In this document: piece after piece, positions 1-8,823 of the stretch
How the letters are laid out: each line of letters starts with the position of its first letter
Position numbering within the stretch: the stretch's first letter is position 1
Assembly (NCBI GenBank): GCA_017455945.1
Contig: JAFTLM010000362.1
Location: 1-13,979, forward strand
From: Clostridia bacterium
Lineage (GTDB): Bacteria > Bacillota > Clostridia > Oscillospirales > CAG-272
Direction: 5' to 3'
DNA length: 13,979 bases
Notes under the pieces: model-generated
The model's database searches: none
What the model saw: only the letters and a program-made list of their open reading frames with translations
Told to the model about the DNA's origin: nothing
Position numbers and translations under genes: made by a program

Positions 1-484
1 GTTTTTGAGGGACGCCATAGTCCCAAGCATTCAATACTCTGTGCACGGTCGTGTATCCTTCATCTTCAAATATATCGAGAATTGTCTTGAAGGTTCGTCC
101 ACCATCGTGGGTCAACAACCCACGCACATTTTCGAACAAGAACATTTTGGGCTGCAATTTATGAAGAAAGGTGGCATAATGATAAAACATAGTTCCACGA
201 ACATCTTGAAGCCCAAGTCTTTTTCCAGCATAGCTGAACGATTGACAAGGTGCTCCGCCCGAAAGAAGATCAAGCTCAAATTTGCGTATACCGAACTCTT
301 CCTCAAGATCCCTTTCAGCAACTTGAGCGATGTCCTCACATAATACCTTCCATTGAGGACGGTTGGCAATCAAGGTATCCGCAGCGTCTCGATTGAATTC
401 TACCAACCCTATATGCTCAAAGCCTGCCTGTTCAAGTCCGAGCGCAAGTCCGCCTGCTCCGGCGAACAATTCTATTGAGGTCAT
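1..484 (-). CDS. druM: C5-cytosine DNA methyltransferase, N-terminal 161 codons (Druantia DruM-like), cut by window edge
   Basis: Predicted to transfer a methyl group from SAM to C5 of cytosine in a specific DNA sequence, presumably marking self DNA for the defence system encoded upstream. Reading the minus strand from ATG at 484, I see motif I with FAGAGG (residues 7-12), the catalytic Pro-Cys loop GGAPCQ (76-81, nucleophile C80), motif VI ENVRG (118-122) and motif VIII YGVPQK (156-161). The target-recognition domain and motifs IX-X lie beyond the left edge. The start is supported by AAGGAG, which lies inside the last codons of the helicase gene; the two genes are separated by 5 nt, so translation is probably coupled. 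The protein is certainly a Dcm-type enzyme. Calling it DruM rests only on the neighbouring helicase; DrmMII of DISARM or an orphan methylase are alternatives. Confidence 0.9.
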   Translation of the reverse strand, partial: MTSIELFAGAGGLALGLEQAGFEHIGLVEFNRDAADTLIANRPQWKVLCEDIAQVAERDLEEEFGIRKFELDLLSGGAPCQSFSYAGKRLGLQDVRGTMFYHYATFLHKLQPKMFLFENVRGLLTHDGGRTFKTILDIFEDEGYTTVHRVLNAWDYGVPQK

Positions 485-489
485 TATTT

Positions 490-3400
490 TTACTCCTTTT
501 CTACAATATCGCGTATTTTCGCATCCACGGTGGGAAGCGCATATTTGATTTGTTTATCCGAGACAGCAATTACGCCTTTAGGAATCGAGTGTGAATGCTC
601 GTTCCACATTGCCGGATATACATAAATTCTTGTTTTCTTTCCATTACATTCCACATAGTGATTTGTGCCATCGCGTACAATACGATATCTGGGACTCAAT
701 AATCCTAGCGGTTTAAGTAAGTCATCCTGTTGTCTGTATGTAAGCGGAGATGCCATCGTAGAATTCTTACACCATCTTAAAAGCTCAAGTCCGGCATATC
801 GGTCTAATTGTGTATGAACTCTCTGATTCCAGAAATGTTGCAAGCATTCGTGGCAAGCACTATCACATCTTTGCGGACAAAAATCAAGAATTTTTTCGGT
901 TTCTTTGAGCAGCTTGGATGTTTGCTCTGCCAAGGAAGAACAATACCCGGCACCGCTGGACAGGCTATCAAACAAGAAAATATCAACAAAAACAAGACCA
1001 CGGTTATATCTAAGTCTATATCCGCTCTTGATTTCATTAAATTCGATGTCCAAAAGTCTACCTGCAGCCAAGACCATCGCTTCTGCAACGGTTTGTCCGG
1101 CTCTCTTTATCCACAATCCAGAGGAATCAACATTGATTTTATAAGGATCAAGTGCCATTTCAAACACAAGTAGATCCGTTAAAAATTGATGCCCGAGATA
1201 TGTGTTTACTATACGTGCGGAAGGATGGTGACAAGCAATATTTCGTTGTGGATGTCGATAGGGCTGACTGATTTTCTGCAATTCTGCCTCATCATCGCCG
1301 GGGACGGCAGCACCGCAATCTTGGCATACCATAAATCCTTTCTTCTGCGGTCCCATATTAAGGATAATCAATGGATCGTCCGAACGCTTAGCATAACGAA
1401 TATGTGCATAATCTGCCGAATCAATCATTTCCTCTTCTTTAGGGGTAATAGAATAACTCGGAGCTTCCGCATAAGACATGTCCGCTTCTGCATCTGCTTC
1501 CTTTATATGCCAACCGTTTATAGGAGCAAATCCCCAAGGTTTCAGCAGATTTTGCTCAACGATGGTCGTCTGTCCACAGAAGGGACAGGTGCTATATTCC
1601 TCAAGCCCCATCCAGTTACAAGATGGATTGCTGCAGTAATAAAGCGTTTTAAAGAAATCTTTGCTTTCAAAGAACGGACGAGCCGGAGTATCCTGCTCTC
1701 CTACGCGGAATTTGGAGTGGAAGCTATATACGCCGCCGGATTTATATGTTGTTTTATTTACAACAACTAGTCTACCGGGAGCATATTCGCTAATAGCCAT
1801 TTCCAGCGACCGGTCTGGCTTTTGTTTGATTTCTTTCCCGTTCCAGTCCTCAATATGGAATCCTACAACATCTTTCGGGAAAGAGTACGTCGGAAATACA
1901 CCACTTTCAAGCAAGACATCAAGCACGCTCTTTTCGGTATTATCATCGTCCTTATACTCATCCGGAAAGCTTTCTGCCTTGACCTTGAGTTCGTCCAGCT
2001 CCTCTATCAATGCTTTTTTATATTTTGTGATATCAATTTTGACATCAGGGGGCAAAAGAATTACAAGTTCATCGGTTGAAAAACTCTTAAGTGCAATATA
2101 ATTCTTAAAAGCATCATACTTTTTCGCAAAGAACTCTGTGATACCAATCTTATCCGCATCGCACTCTTCTACATCAAAGAAGTCTGTGAAGCAAACAACA
2201 TTAAGGTGTCGGTATGCAAGTTTTTCGTTATCGGCATCAATCCACGGGGTTCTCGGTTCTCCCGAAATAATGCTTTCAGGATTGTGGAAATAGAAACTAT
2301 CGTGAGGTCTATTATCCGTAAAAGTAACGATTGTTGAGATAGCCGCACTCCTACGTCCGGCACGACCTGCACGCTGTTGGTAGTTCTCTCGCATAGGGGG
2401 AATATTGCGCAATCCAACCGCCGTCAACGAACCAATATCGATACCGACCTCCATAGTAGTGGTACAGCTCAAGACATCAACAGGTCTATCGTTGTCGATA
2501 TGTACGTTTTGGAAACGCATTTCAAAATCTTCCGTGGTAGACCAAGTCTTCTGTCTCTGATCCTTGTGAGACAATTGCGCAGTATGCTCCTCGGTGTTTA
2601 TACGAGTCATCAATGCTTGTGGATCGCCATGAACGGCTCGAAGAACCGGGGTTCTCCAGAAGTTAATTCCTTCAAAGTCCTTTTGCTCCATTAACTTGGG
2701 AACACCCTTTCCACAGTGAGCACATTTGCCCCACATAGTAAATGGGAAAATACCGCTACAACGAGGACATTTATACCACTCGTGATCCTCACCGAAGCGT
2801 AAAGTTACCATATCCAAATTCAAATATTTACAAGGTGTGTTTTTACCTTGTGCCAAGAATTTTGACAAGGCTTCAGTAATAACCACGATTTGATCCGGAG
2901 TATATTTTGCACCTTCCAACATCTTCTTGATTCTGGGAGGCAGTTTTTTCTCGTCATCAACGCCTAAACGCTGATGATATGCGGTAATGGTTCTGCGAAC
3001 ATCGTCAGTGATTTCCGAGCCAAGAGCATATTCCGATGTCATAATTTCCATTGCCCAAGCCGCAAAAAACTTCTTGAATTCATCCAGGGTCATAGGAATA
3101 TCGGCATCGTCAAACATTTCTTCAATTTCTTCAAGTGTATCGGCATCGTGAGGCTCTATCCAACACATACCAACATCAGTAAGAGACTTAAAGTTGCTAC
3201 ACATTTGACGAAGGAGATGTTCATAAAACTGATCGGGAACGGATTTGAATTTTGTGCGAGATATTCTCTCGTAGTTCAACTCGCCGCCCTTCTTTTCATA
3301 CTGGCGCTTCATTTCCTCTAAAGCGGATAAAAGATCTGTTTCATTATTCCCATAGAAGAAGCGTAATTTGTTTTCATGTGCTACTTTGAGGAAAACAACA

Positions 3401-5736
3401 TATAGTAAATTTAATGTCGGTGCTTTGCCCTCACGCTCCGCCCATTCTTGTAATTCTGCTGCAGCCACAGTCAATGCCTTTTTCATAGCATCTTCATCCG
3501 CAGCACGTGTCAAATCTTTAGCCAGAACAGCCGCTCTTTGACGGCTATCGGAAAACAGCAATACCTTACGTCCAGCATTGGGAAGTTCCTTGTATTTGGG
3601 CACAGGGGGCTGTACATAAAATTGCTCTGAAACCAAGTTGAAAAACGGTTCATTTCCCTTGGTAGAGAAATCGGTTGCATCGAAATGGTTTTTATGACAT
3701 TGGGGACACGTTCTAAATGTATGAATGGACGGTCTTCCCTTTATTTCCTTGTTGCAATATGCCACAGGAATAAAATATGGGTCGTCGGAGTAATCTTCGG
3801 CACCGTCGTGTAGGCGACCGCTGATGGTGTTCAGCCAACCAATTTTTATATCACCTTTGTAATCTTGGCGTGAGAAACCTTTAGGAAGAATAAAGAAATG
3901 TACTTCCTTGAAGGTTTCATCCGGTTGAACACCTGGAATGTTCCAAACAAAAGGCTCGTGCGTTTCCGAAAGGTCGATATATCCTCTCAAAAACAATGCG
4001 CCACAGGCACGTTCGTTTAACAGTTCGTACACCATACCGCCACACTTACAACGTGTGCCGGGGTTGCTCAAATATATTTTACCCAACCCGAGTTCAGGAC
4101 TATGATAGGTTGTTTCATCACAATTGGGGTTTGTGCAAGCATAAATACCCTGTAATCCTCGGAACATCATATGAAGTCGAGCCGGATATAACACTTGTCC
4201 GTTTTTGTTTTTTGCCAAAGGCGCAATCGCCAATAATACGCTAACCGCCTTTTCAGCAATGTCGGCTGCCACGCGCGGGAAAACATACGCCGAAAGTTCT
4301 TTTAAACTTGTAGCGTGACCTCTGGTCTTTTCCATAATTCGCAACATTGGGTCAAGATTTTGCAGAACACTATACAACCATTCGCTGACCGATGCTTCTA
4401 CAGAAAAATCGCACTCGCACGGTATATTAAGAATCTTCGCGAAATTACGGATAGCATTGCATTTGTCATCCCAATCTTTTTGAAGCTCGTCAATGTCAAA
4501 TTCCGTGAAGATTGTGGGGTCAAATGTATTTTTAGTATATACGATAGGCTCGGTTTTTCCGGTAATCAGCTTGAATGTGTTATTTTCAAAGGATTGTGCG
4601 CTCAAATCACACGCAAACTTCTTAACCTTCTCTTGTTCTTCTGGATCCGAAGGGATACTTGCGCTCGTCAAAATGAATTGAACCCTATCTCGCTCAACTC
4701 CAAGCTTATGAAGCACTCTTCTGATAAGAAGTGAAACTTCGCCGCCGGAAGAGCCACGATACATATGCGCCTCATCAATTACAAAGAGTAATTTATTATT
4801 CGGGTCACTATTAAGCCAGTTGATAGTGCTTTCCCATATGCTTTTTTCAATCGGGCGCATAAGCATATATTCAAGCATCGAATAGTTAGTAATTAAAATG
4901 TCGGGACAATGCTGGTGCATTTCTTGACGCATAATAAGTTCGGCATCGTCAGCAGATGTCAAATCACCGTCATTGCGTTCCAATCTTTCTACAAAAGTCT
5001 CAAGGCTACTCTTTGAAGGATATTTGCCAAGTTCAATAAGTTTTTCTTTAACATCAGCAGATTGTCCAAGCAGATCTTTTCGTAAGGTGGCTGCATACTC
5101 ACTGTTCTGCGTTGCATCAGGCTTACCCGGATAAGGTGTACGCCCAGTATACATACCGAATTGTGGCACTCGACTTCCGGGCGCAAGTTCATCTATCAAG
5201 CTATGAAAACCGTTTTCTCCATTACCAATCATTCTGCGCAATCTGCCAAGCTGATCGGAAACCAGGGCGTTCATAGGATAGAGCATAATTGCACGAACAC
5301 CACGAATCTCCCACATTGACGGAGAGGTCATTTGCTCTCGCACAATCTTAGAAACCAGGGGCCACATAAAACACTCGGTTTTACCAGAACCAGTACCGGT
5401 AGCGACAAACAGGTCGTAATCATTGTAAAAAGTGGTTAACGCTTCAACCTGGTGATAGTACGGATTTGGAAAAACACCAAGGCGTTTTGCTATCATCCCG
5501 TTCAAAATCATTTTCACGTCTTCCGGGAGGGTGCTGTTAGCAATTCCGTTTTCCACAGTAAGATACGCGGGGTTTGCTTCTATAAACGGCTCTTGATAAA
5601 GCACGCCTACTTTTTGCAATTCCTCCTCACACGCTTCGCGCAAAGCATCATTTTTGCCCAGGTACACTGTGTTTATGTAATTTAAAAGCTTATTTCTTAA
5701 AGCATCATATGTGCTTTTAACGCCGTACTTGTCCAT
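490..5736 (-). CDS. druE: Giant DEAH-box helicase with C-terminal DUF1998 domain (Druantia DruE-like)
   Basis: Predicted superfamily 2 ATP-dependent nucleic-acid helicase or translocase of 1748 aa. The first RecA-like domain has Walker A TGTGSGKT (113-120), DEAH (321-324) and TSAS (357-360). The second has LLFSDSR (726-732), TTMEVGIDIG (1093-1102) and the arginine motif QQRAGRAGRR (1120-1129). Between and after them lie Cys pairs typical of zinc ribbons: 534/539 with 563/565, 677/680, 990/993 with 1005/1008, 1368/1373 with 1384/1387, and 1471/1474. The C-terminus looks like DUF1998, with GAGYC at 1595-1599 and a four-cysteine cluster at 1620, 1624, 1628 and 1631. This size and fusion match DruE, which I recall as about 1,800-2,100 aa. 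MrfA/YprA helicases share the domains but are far shorter, and DISARM splits them between DrmA and DrmB. The start has GGAGG 6 nt upstream and lies 20 nt inside the preceding gene. Confidence 0.88.
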   Translation of the reverse strand: MDKYGVKSTYDALRNKLLNYINTVYLGKNDALREACEEELQKVGVLYQEPFIEANPAYLTVENGIANSTLPEDVKMILNGMIAKRLGVFPNPYYHQVEALTTFYNDYDLFVATGTGSGKTECFMWPLVSKIVREQMTSPSMWEIRGVRAIMLYPMNALVSDQLGRLRRMIGNGENGFHSLIDELAPGSRVPQFGMYTGRTPYPGKPDATQNSEYAATLRKDLLGQSADVKEKLIELGKYPSKSSLETFVERLERNDGDLTSADDAELIMRQEMHQHCPDILITNYSMLEYMLMRPIEKSIWESTINWLNSDPNNKLLFVIDEAHMYRGSSGGEVSLLIRRVLHKLGVERDRVQFILTSASIPSDPEEQEKVKKFACDLSAQSFENNTFKLITGKTEPIVYTKNTFDPTIFTEFDIDELQKDWDDKCNAIRNFAKILNIPCECDFSVEASVSEWLYSVLQNLDPMLRIMEKTRGHATSLKELSAYVFPRVAADIAEKAVSVLLAIAPLAKNKNGQVLYPARLHMMFRGLQGIYACTNPNCDETTYHSPELGLGKIYLSNPGTRCKCGGMVYELLNERACGALFLRGYIDLSETHEPFVWNIPGVQPDETFKEVHFFILPKGFSRQDYKGDIKIGWLNTISGRLHDGAEDYSDDPYFIPVAYCNKEIKGRPSIHTFRTCPQCHKNHFDATDFSTKGNEPFFNLVSEQFYVQPPVPKYKELPNAGRKVLLFSDSRQRAAVLAKDLTRAADEDAMKKALTVAAAELQEWAEREGKAPTLNLLYVVFLKVAHENKLRFFYGNNETDLLSALEEMKRQYEKKGGELNYERISRTKFKSVPDQFYEHLLRQMCSNFKSLTDVGMCWIEPHDADTLEEIEEMFDDADIPMTLDEFKKFFAAWAMEIMTSEYALGSEITDDVRRTITAYHQRLGVDDEKKLPPRIKKMLEGAKYTPDQIVVITEALSKFLAQGKNTPCKYLNLDMVTLRFGEDHEWYKCPRCSGIFPFTMWGKCAHCGKGVPKLMEQKDFEGINFWRTPVLRAVHGDPQALMTRINTEEHTAQLSHKDQRQKTWSTTEDFEMRFQNVHIDNDRPVDVLSCTTTMEVGIDIGSLTAVGLRNIPPMRENYQQRAGRAGRRSAAISTIVTFTDNRPHDSFYFHNPESIISGEPRTPWIDADNEKLAYRHLNVVCFTDFFDVEECDADKIGITEFFAKKYDAFKNYIALKSFSTDELVILLPPDVKIDITKYKKALIEELDELKVKAESFPDEYKDDDNTEKSVLDVLLESGVFPTYSFPKDVVGFHIEDWNGKEIKQKPDRSLEMAISEYAPGRLVVVNKTTYKSGGVYSFHSKFRVGEQDTPARPFFESKDFFKTLYYCSNPSCNWMGLEEYSTCPFCGQTTIVEQNLLKPWGFAPINGWHIKEADAEADMSYAEAPSYSITPKEEEMIDSADYAHIRYAKRSDDPLIILNMGPQKKGFMVCQDCGAAVPGDDEAELQKISQPYRHPQRNIACHHPSARIVNTYLGHQFLTDLLVFEMALDPYKINVDSSGLWIKRAGQTVAEAMVLAAGRLLDIEFNEIKSGYRLRYNRGLVFVDIFLFDSLSSGAGYCSSLAEQTSKLLKETEKILDFCPQRCDSACHECLQHFWNQRVHTQLDRYAGLELLRWCKNSTMASPLTYRQQDDLLKPLGLLSPRYRIVRDGTNHYVECNGKKTRIYVYPAMWNEHSHSIPKGVIAVSDKQIKYALPTVDAKIRDIVEKE

Positions 5737-6739
5737 TTTGTTCCTCCACAGTTATACCTAAATTTGCAAGAATAACCTTAACATCCTCCCTTAAGCAAAG
5801 GGGGATTTCCCATTCAAGGAAATCATTTATGTTCCTACTGGGCCATCCGTAAGACTCCAAGAATGTCAACTCTTTAAGCGGCAAATAGATCCACAGATTT
5901 AATTTAATGTGGTCTTTATAGTTTGTTAACTTGACGGCAGGAGCGTTATTTGCCATTTTTCTTAATGCGAGCATTATTCGGCGATGCTCCTTCATTTCTA
6001 CCATAACAGGGTCAATTTTATGATGAAAAATACTACCGCCCTTTTCCTTTTCGATGTAGTATTCATACATCCCCTTGTTTATGGTGATTCGTAAAAATCG
6101 AATCTTTTGCAAAAAATCCACAGGGGTAGGTTGCCAACAATAGCTGTTATTCCTAACTTGTCTGTCATAATTGAAATATTCGATAGAATCGTTCGTAATA
6201 GCTCCAGACTCCCACCAAGCACTATTACAATAATTCTGTAACCATATGGAGGCATCAAAACTGTCTCTATTAATATTGTTGCTTGCGGGGCGCAATGCTG
6301 ATATACCGGAATAAAATATGCTGTTGCCGAAAAAATCGCCAATCACCTGATCAGTGCCGGGATTTAGCGGTATCGCCGAAGTGGGAACTAAAGTCATATC
6401 GGTATCAAATCCGATGTTAACAATATCTCCATTTTGTATAAGCCTTTTTCGCACCACGGTAACAGAATCGTATTGTGCATCTTCGGGATAGAAATATCCC
6501 CTTGCCTCTGGAATCCTGTCAAGCGTTGCCTCCAAAATTTGAGTGCATTTTTCCTTAATATGCTTTTTGCTTGCTCCTACAGAACTCGGCTGAGACATAT
6601 CTCTATCGAGAGTGGCTGCTTTAATCCAACAAGCTAGTGCGGAATACAAAACCCTTTGAGTATACTGGACATCCGATTCCGATTCATATTTAATTATCTT
6701 CATATCCGATGCCATAGCAACAAGGATTTCATTTTTCAC
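5717..6739 (-). CDS. Unrecognised 340-aa protein of the defence operon
   Basis: I do not recognise a family. The protein has no signal peptide or membrane segment and looks soluble. A helical N-terminal third (about 20-75) is followed by a mixed alpha/beta body that is rich in aromatics: WW at 175-176, CWQP at 201-204, and W283, W299 and W310. No nuclease or ATPase motif is visible. Translation starts at GTG; AGGTG sits 7 nt upstream, and the one nearby ATG (5 nt upstream, in another frame) reads directly into a stop. The gene begins 11 nt after the 690-aa gene and overlaps the helicase start by 20 nt. This coupling suggests its product works with the helicase. By position it could correspond to DruF or DruG of type II Druantia, but I cannot confirm that from sequence. 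Confidence 0.8.
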   Translation of the reverse strand: MKNEILVAMASDMKIIKYESESDVQYTQRVLYSALACWIKAATLDRDMSQPSSVGASKKHIKEKCTQILEATLDRIPEARGYFYPEDAQYDSVTVVRKRLIQNGDIVNIGFDTDMTLVPTSAIPLNPGTDQVIGDFFGNSIFYSGISALRPASNNINRDSFDASIWLQNYCNSAWWESGAITNDSIEYFNYDRQVRNNSYCWQPTPVDFLQKIRFLRITINKGMYEYYIEKEKGGSIFHHKIDPVMVEMKEHRRIMLALRKMANNAPAVKLTNYKDHIKLNLWIYLPLKELTFLESYGWPSRNINDFLEWEIPLCLREDVKVILANLGITVEEQNGQVRR

Positions 6740-6750
6740 CGCATATCACC

Positions 6751-8823
6751 TCACAAATAGTATTTTAACTCCTCGAATTCAATTCCCATTTCATCGAAAA
6801 CCTCAACAAGGGCTTCGGTCTTATGGGTGGATTTTGCATACACACAGATTTGCAATGCCACAAGCCAGTCTTTTTTAATATTACAGTCAATCTCCGCCAT
6901 AAATTTTGCGTAATTGATTGCAACAAGTCGATTTATTATGCCAGATGCAATGAGCGGTTCAAGTTCCTTCAACTGAACACCTACTTCAACACCGCTCACC
7001 GTAGAGCTAAGGTCGGTCAAATTAGCCTTATAACCATTCAAAGCGGCAAAAGTGTAAGAGGTGATATTTTGGTGACAATCAAGGAACATCGACTTTTCAA
7101 AAACCATTTTAGGAAGCATTTCTACTTCGACGCCATCCAAAGAGAACAGCACAATATATCCCTTTTCTGCAAAATGATATCTGATAGCGTTAAAATGTTC
7201 TACCGACATTCCCGAAAAAGCTCCGTTTACAAGTATAACAGAATTGTTTTCCAGCGCAGATTGTACCCCATCTATATAGTCGGTCGGCTTGTTATTGTTG
7301 CTGATATTAAGTGTAACAATAGAACTTCCAAACATTGCGGCGACGCATTGCGCGACATCATCTTCGTTGCCAGACAACAATATGGGCAAATACGATGTCA
7401 TACTGTAAGTAATCAACTGTGCCATAGCATCGACAATATTCTCATCATAACCGATAGACATAAGGTTGTCGGCTAACGCCTCTTGAAAATCGTCACGGTC
7501 ATCTAAAGTGTCATTTTTATCCGTAGTAACAGGCGTAATTATAACAATGTCGGCATCGCTATATGTAGATGCCCCCCTGCCACTTGAAAACTTCTGTGCT
7601 ACCGCACACACAGCCGTGCTATGAACAATATTATCGGCAAATGCCGCAAGCTCCGCCTCGATATCCGCCTGAATTTTTTCAAGCTCGGCTTTTTTTGTGG
7701 CAAGCTGCTCTTCAAAAGTTGCTATGTCCGTTTCAAGTTCTTGCTTCCTCTTAGTATTTTGAAGAATGGCTGCATCCAATTCTTCTTTTTCTCTCGTAAG
7801 AGCTTGCAGTTCGCCTTGGATTCGAGTTCTTTCTGCATCCTGCTCTTTCATCCAGGCTGTGCGAACAATATCCACGCAGCGAGACCAAACCGCCTCGTCT
7901 TCAAGCAGAGAGTTTTTTATAACTGTTTCAACGGAAGAATCGTTCAAAAGGAGTTCGGCAAGTAAGGCTTTGTACTGTGGGAGAAGCTCTTCAAGTTTTT
8001 TGGATGTAAATCCGGTGCAAGAAAAGAAATCTTCACGATGTTTCTGGTCTGCAAAGATGACCTCTAAAAGGTCTGTGATTTTCCTTATTTCGCTAGAGCT
8101 GAATTGTGCGGTTTCTTTGTTTTTCTTAATGTAATTTGTAATGAAAAGCGGAATATACTTGCTAAAATCTACAATGTGGAATATGCCGATCGAATCCGGC
8201 AAGGTTGTCGAATTATAGAAGTAACGTATGGGGGCTTTTCCGTTAGCTAATGAAATATATTGATTATCCGTGCTTATAATTTGGGAGTCAAGAATGTCGT
8301 ACTCCCTTAAATAATGCATCGCATGAATCATATCTCGTATATCTGATGCGAAGGCGTATACATTACCACTTACACGCCGTAGATCCTTTTTGCGACATTG
8401 TAAAACAGCATAGTGAGTCCCGGTTTGACCAATTACAAGTAAAAGATTTTCACTAACGCTCTCGTCAAGTGTAAATCCCCCGGTGAGTACTTTTCGTATT
8501 GCGCTTGCATTGGTATACTCGACGGTCTCCAATTCAGGCAAAAAGACAATTTCATAAATGTTTCTGCTGTATCGGTAAGAGTAAGTTTTATTGGAATCGT
8601 CTACCGCATACTCCCATTCACGTAACTCTGCCATATACGGGTATGCGTCTCTGGGATGGAAACCGATTCTCTTGGCTTCGTCTGCATACTCTGGATCGTC
8701 AAACGGAACCGAGTACATTGTATCTTCTTCGGGATAATAATCCGCAATTCTAAAAAGCATTTGTCTTTCAGGGTCACCCCAAGAAGGATATGATATACAT
8801 AAAGAAATCATTTTTTCATCCAT
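6751..8823 (-). CDS. 690-aa coiled-coil protein with degenerate P-loop-like C-terminal domain
   Basis: No family is recognised by name. Three parts are visible. The N-terminal region (1 to about 320) has no motif I know. A charged heptad-like coiled coil covers about 325-397, rich in Glu, Lys and Gln. In the C-terminal domain (about 475-690), a hydrophobic strand PILLSG (480-485) is followed by a loop and helix, and about 45 residues later a second strand VILVNG (529-534). That spacing resembles Walker A and B strands of a P-loop ATPase, but there is no GKT/S and no Asp-Glu, so any such domain would not bind ATP conventionally. This is inference from pattern, not a confirmed fold. A scaffold or dimerising partner for the helicase is plausible. 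The gene overlaps the preceding stop by 8 nt and has AGGAGG 10 nt before its ATG. Confidence 0.8.
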   Translation of the reverse strand: MDEKMISLCISYPSWGDPERQMLFRIADYYPEEDTMYSVPFDDPEYADEAKRIGFHPRDAYPYMAELREWEYAVDDSNKTYSYRYSRNIYEIVFLPELETVEYTNASAIRKVLTGGFTLDESVSENLLLVIGQTGTHYAVLQCRKKDLRRVSGNVYAFASDIRDMIHAMHYLREYDILDSQIISTDNQYISLANGKAPIRYFYNSTTLPDSIGIFHIVDFSKYIPLFITNYIKKNKETAQFSSSEIRKITDLLEVIFADQKHREDFFSCTGFTSKKLEELLPQYKALLAELLLNDSSVETVIKNSLLEDEAVWSRCVDIVRTAWMKEQDAERTRIQGELQALTREKEELDAAILQNTKRKQELETDIATFEEQLATKKAELEKIQADIEAELAAFADNIVHSTAVCAVAQKFSSGRGASTYSDADIVIITPVTTDKNDTLDDRDDFQEALADNLMSIGYDENIVDAMAQLITYSMTSYLPILLSGNEDDVAQCVAAMFGSSIVTLNISNNNKPTDYIDGVQSALENNSVILVNGAFSGMSVEHFNAIRYHFAEKGYIVLFSLDGVEVEMLPKMVFEKSMFLDCHQNITSYTFAALNGYKANLTDLSSTVSGVEVGVQLKELEPLIASGIINRLVAINYAKFMAEIDCNIKKDWLVALQICVYAKSTHKTEALVEVFDEMGIEFEELKYYL

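Noticed and set aside
5..343. 112-aa open frame on the plus strand at the left edge
   Set aside because: It lies opposite the methyltransferase, whose catalytic motifs are unmistakable on the minus strand, so it is an antisense shadow.
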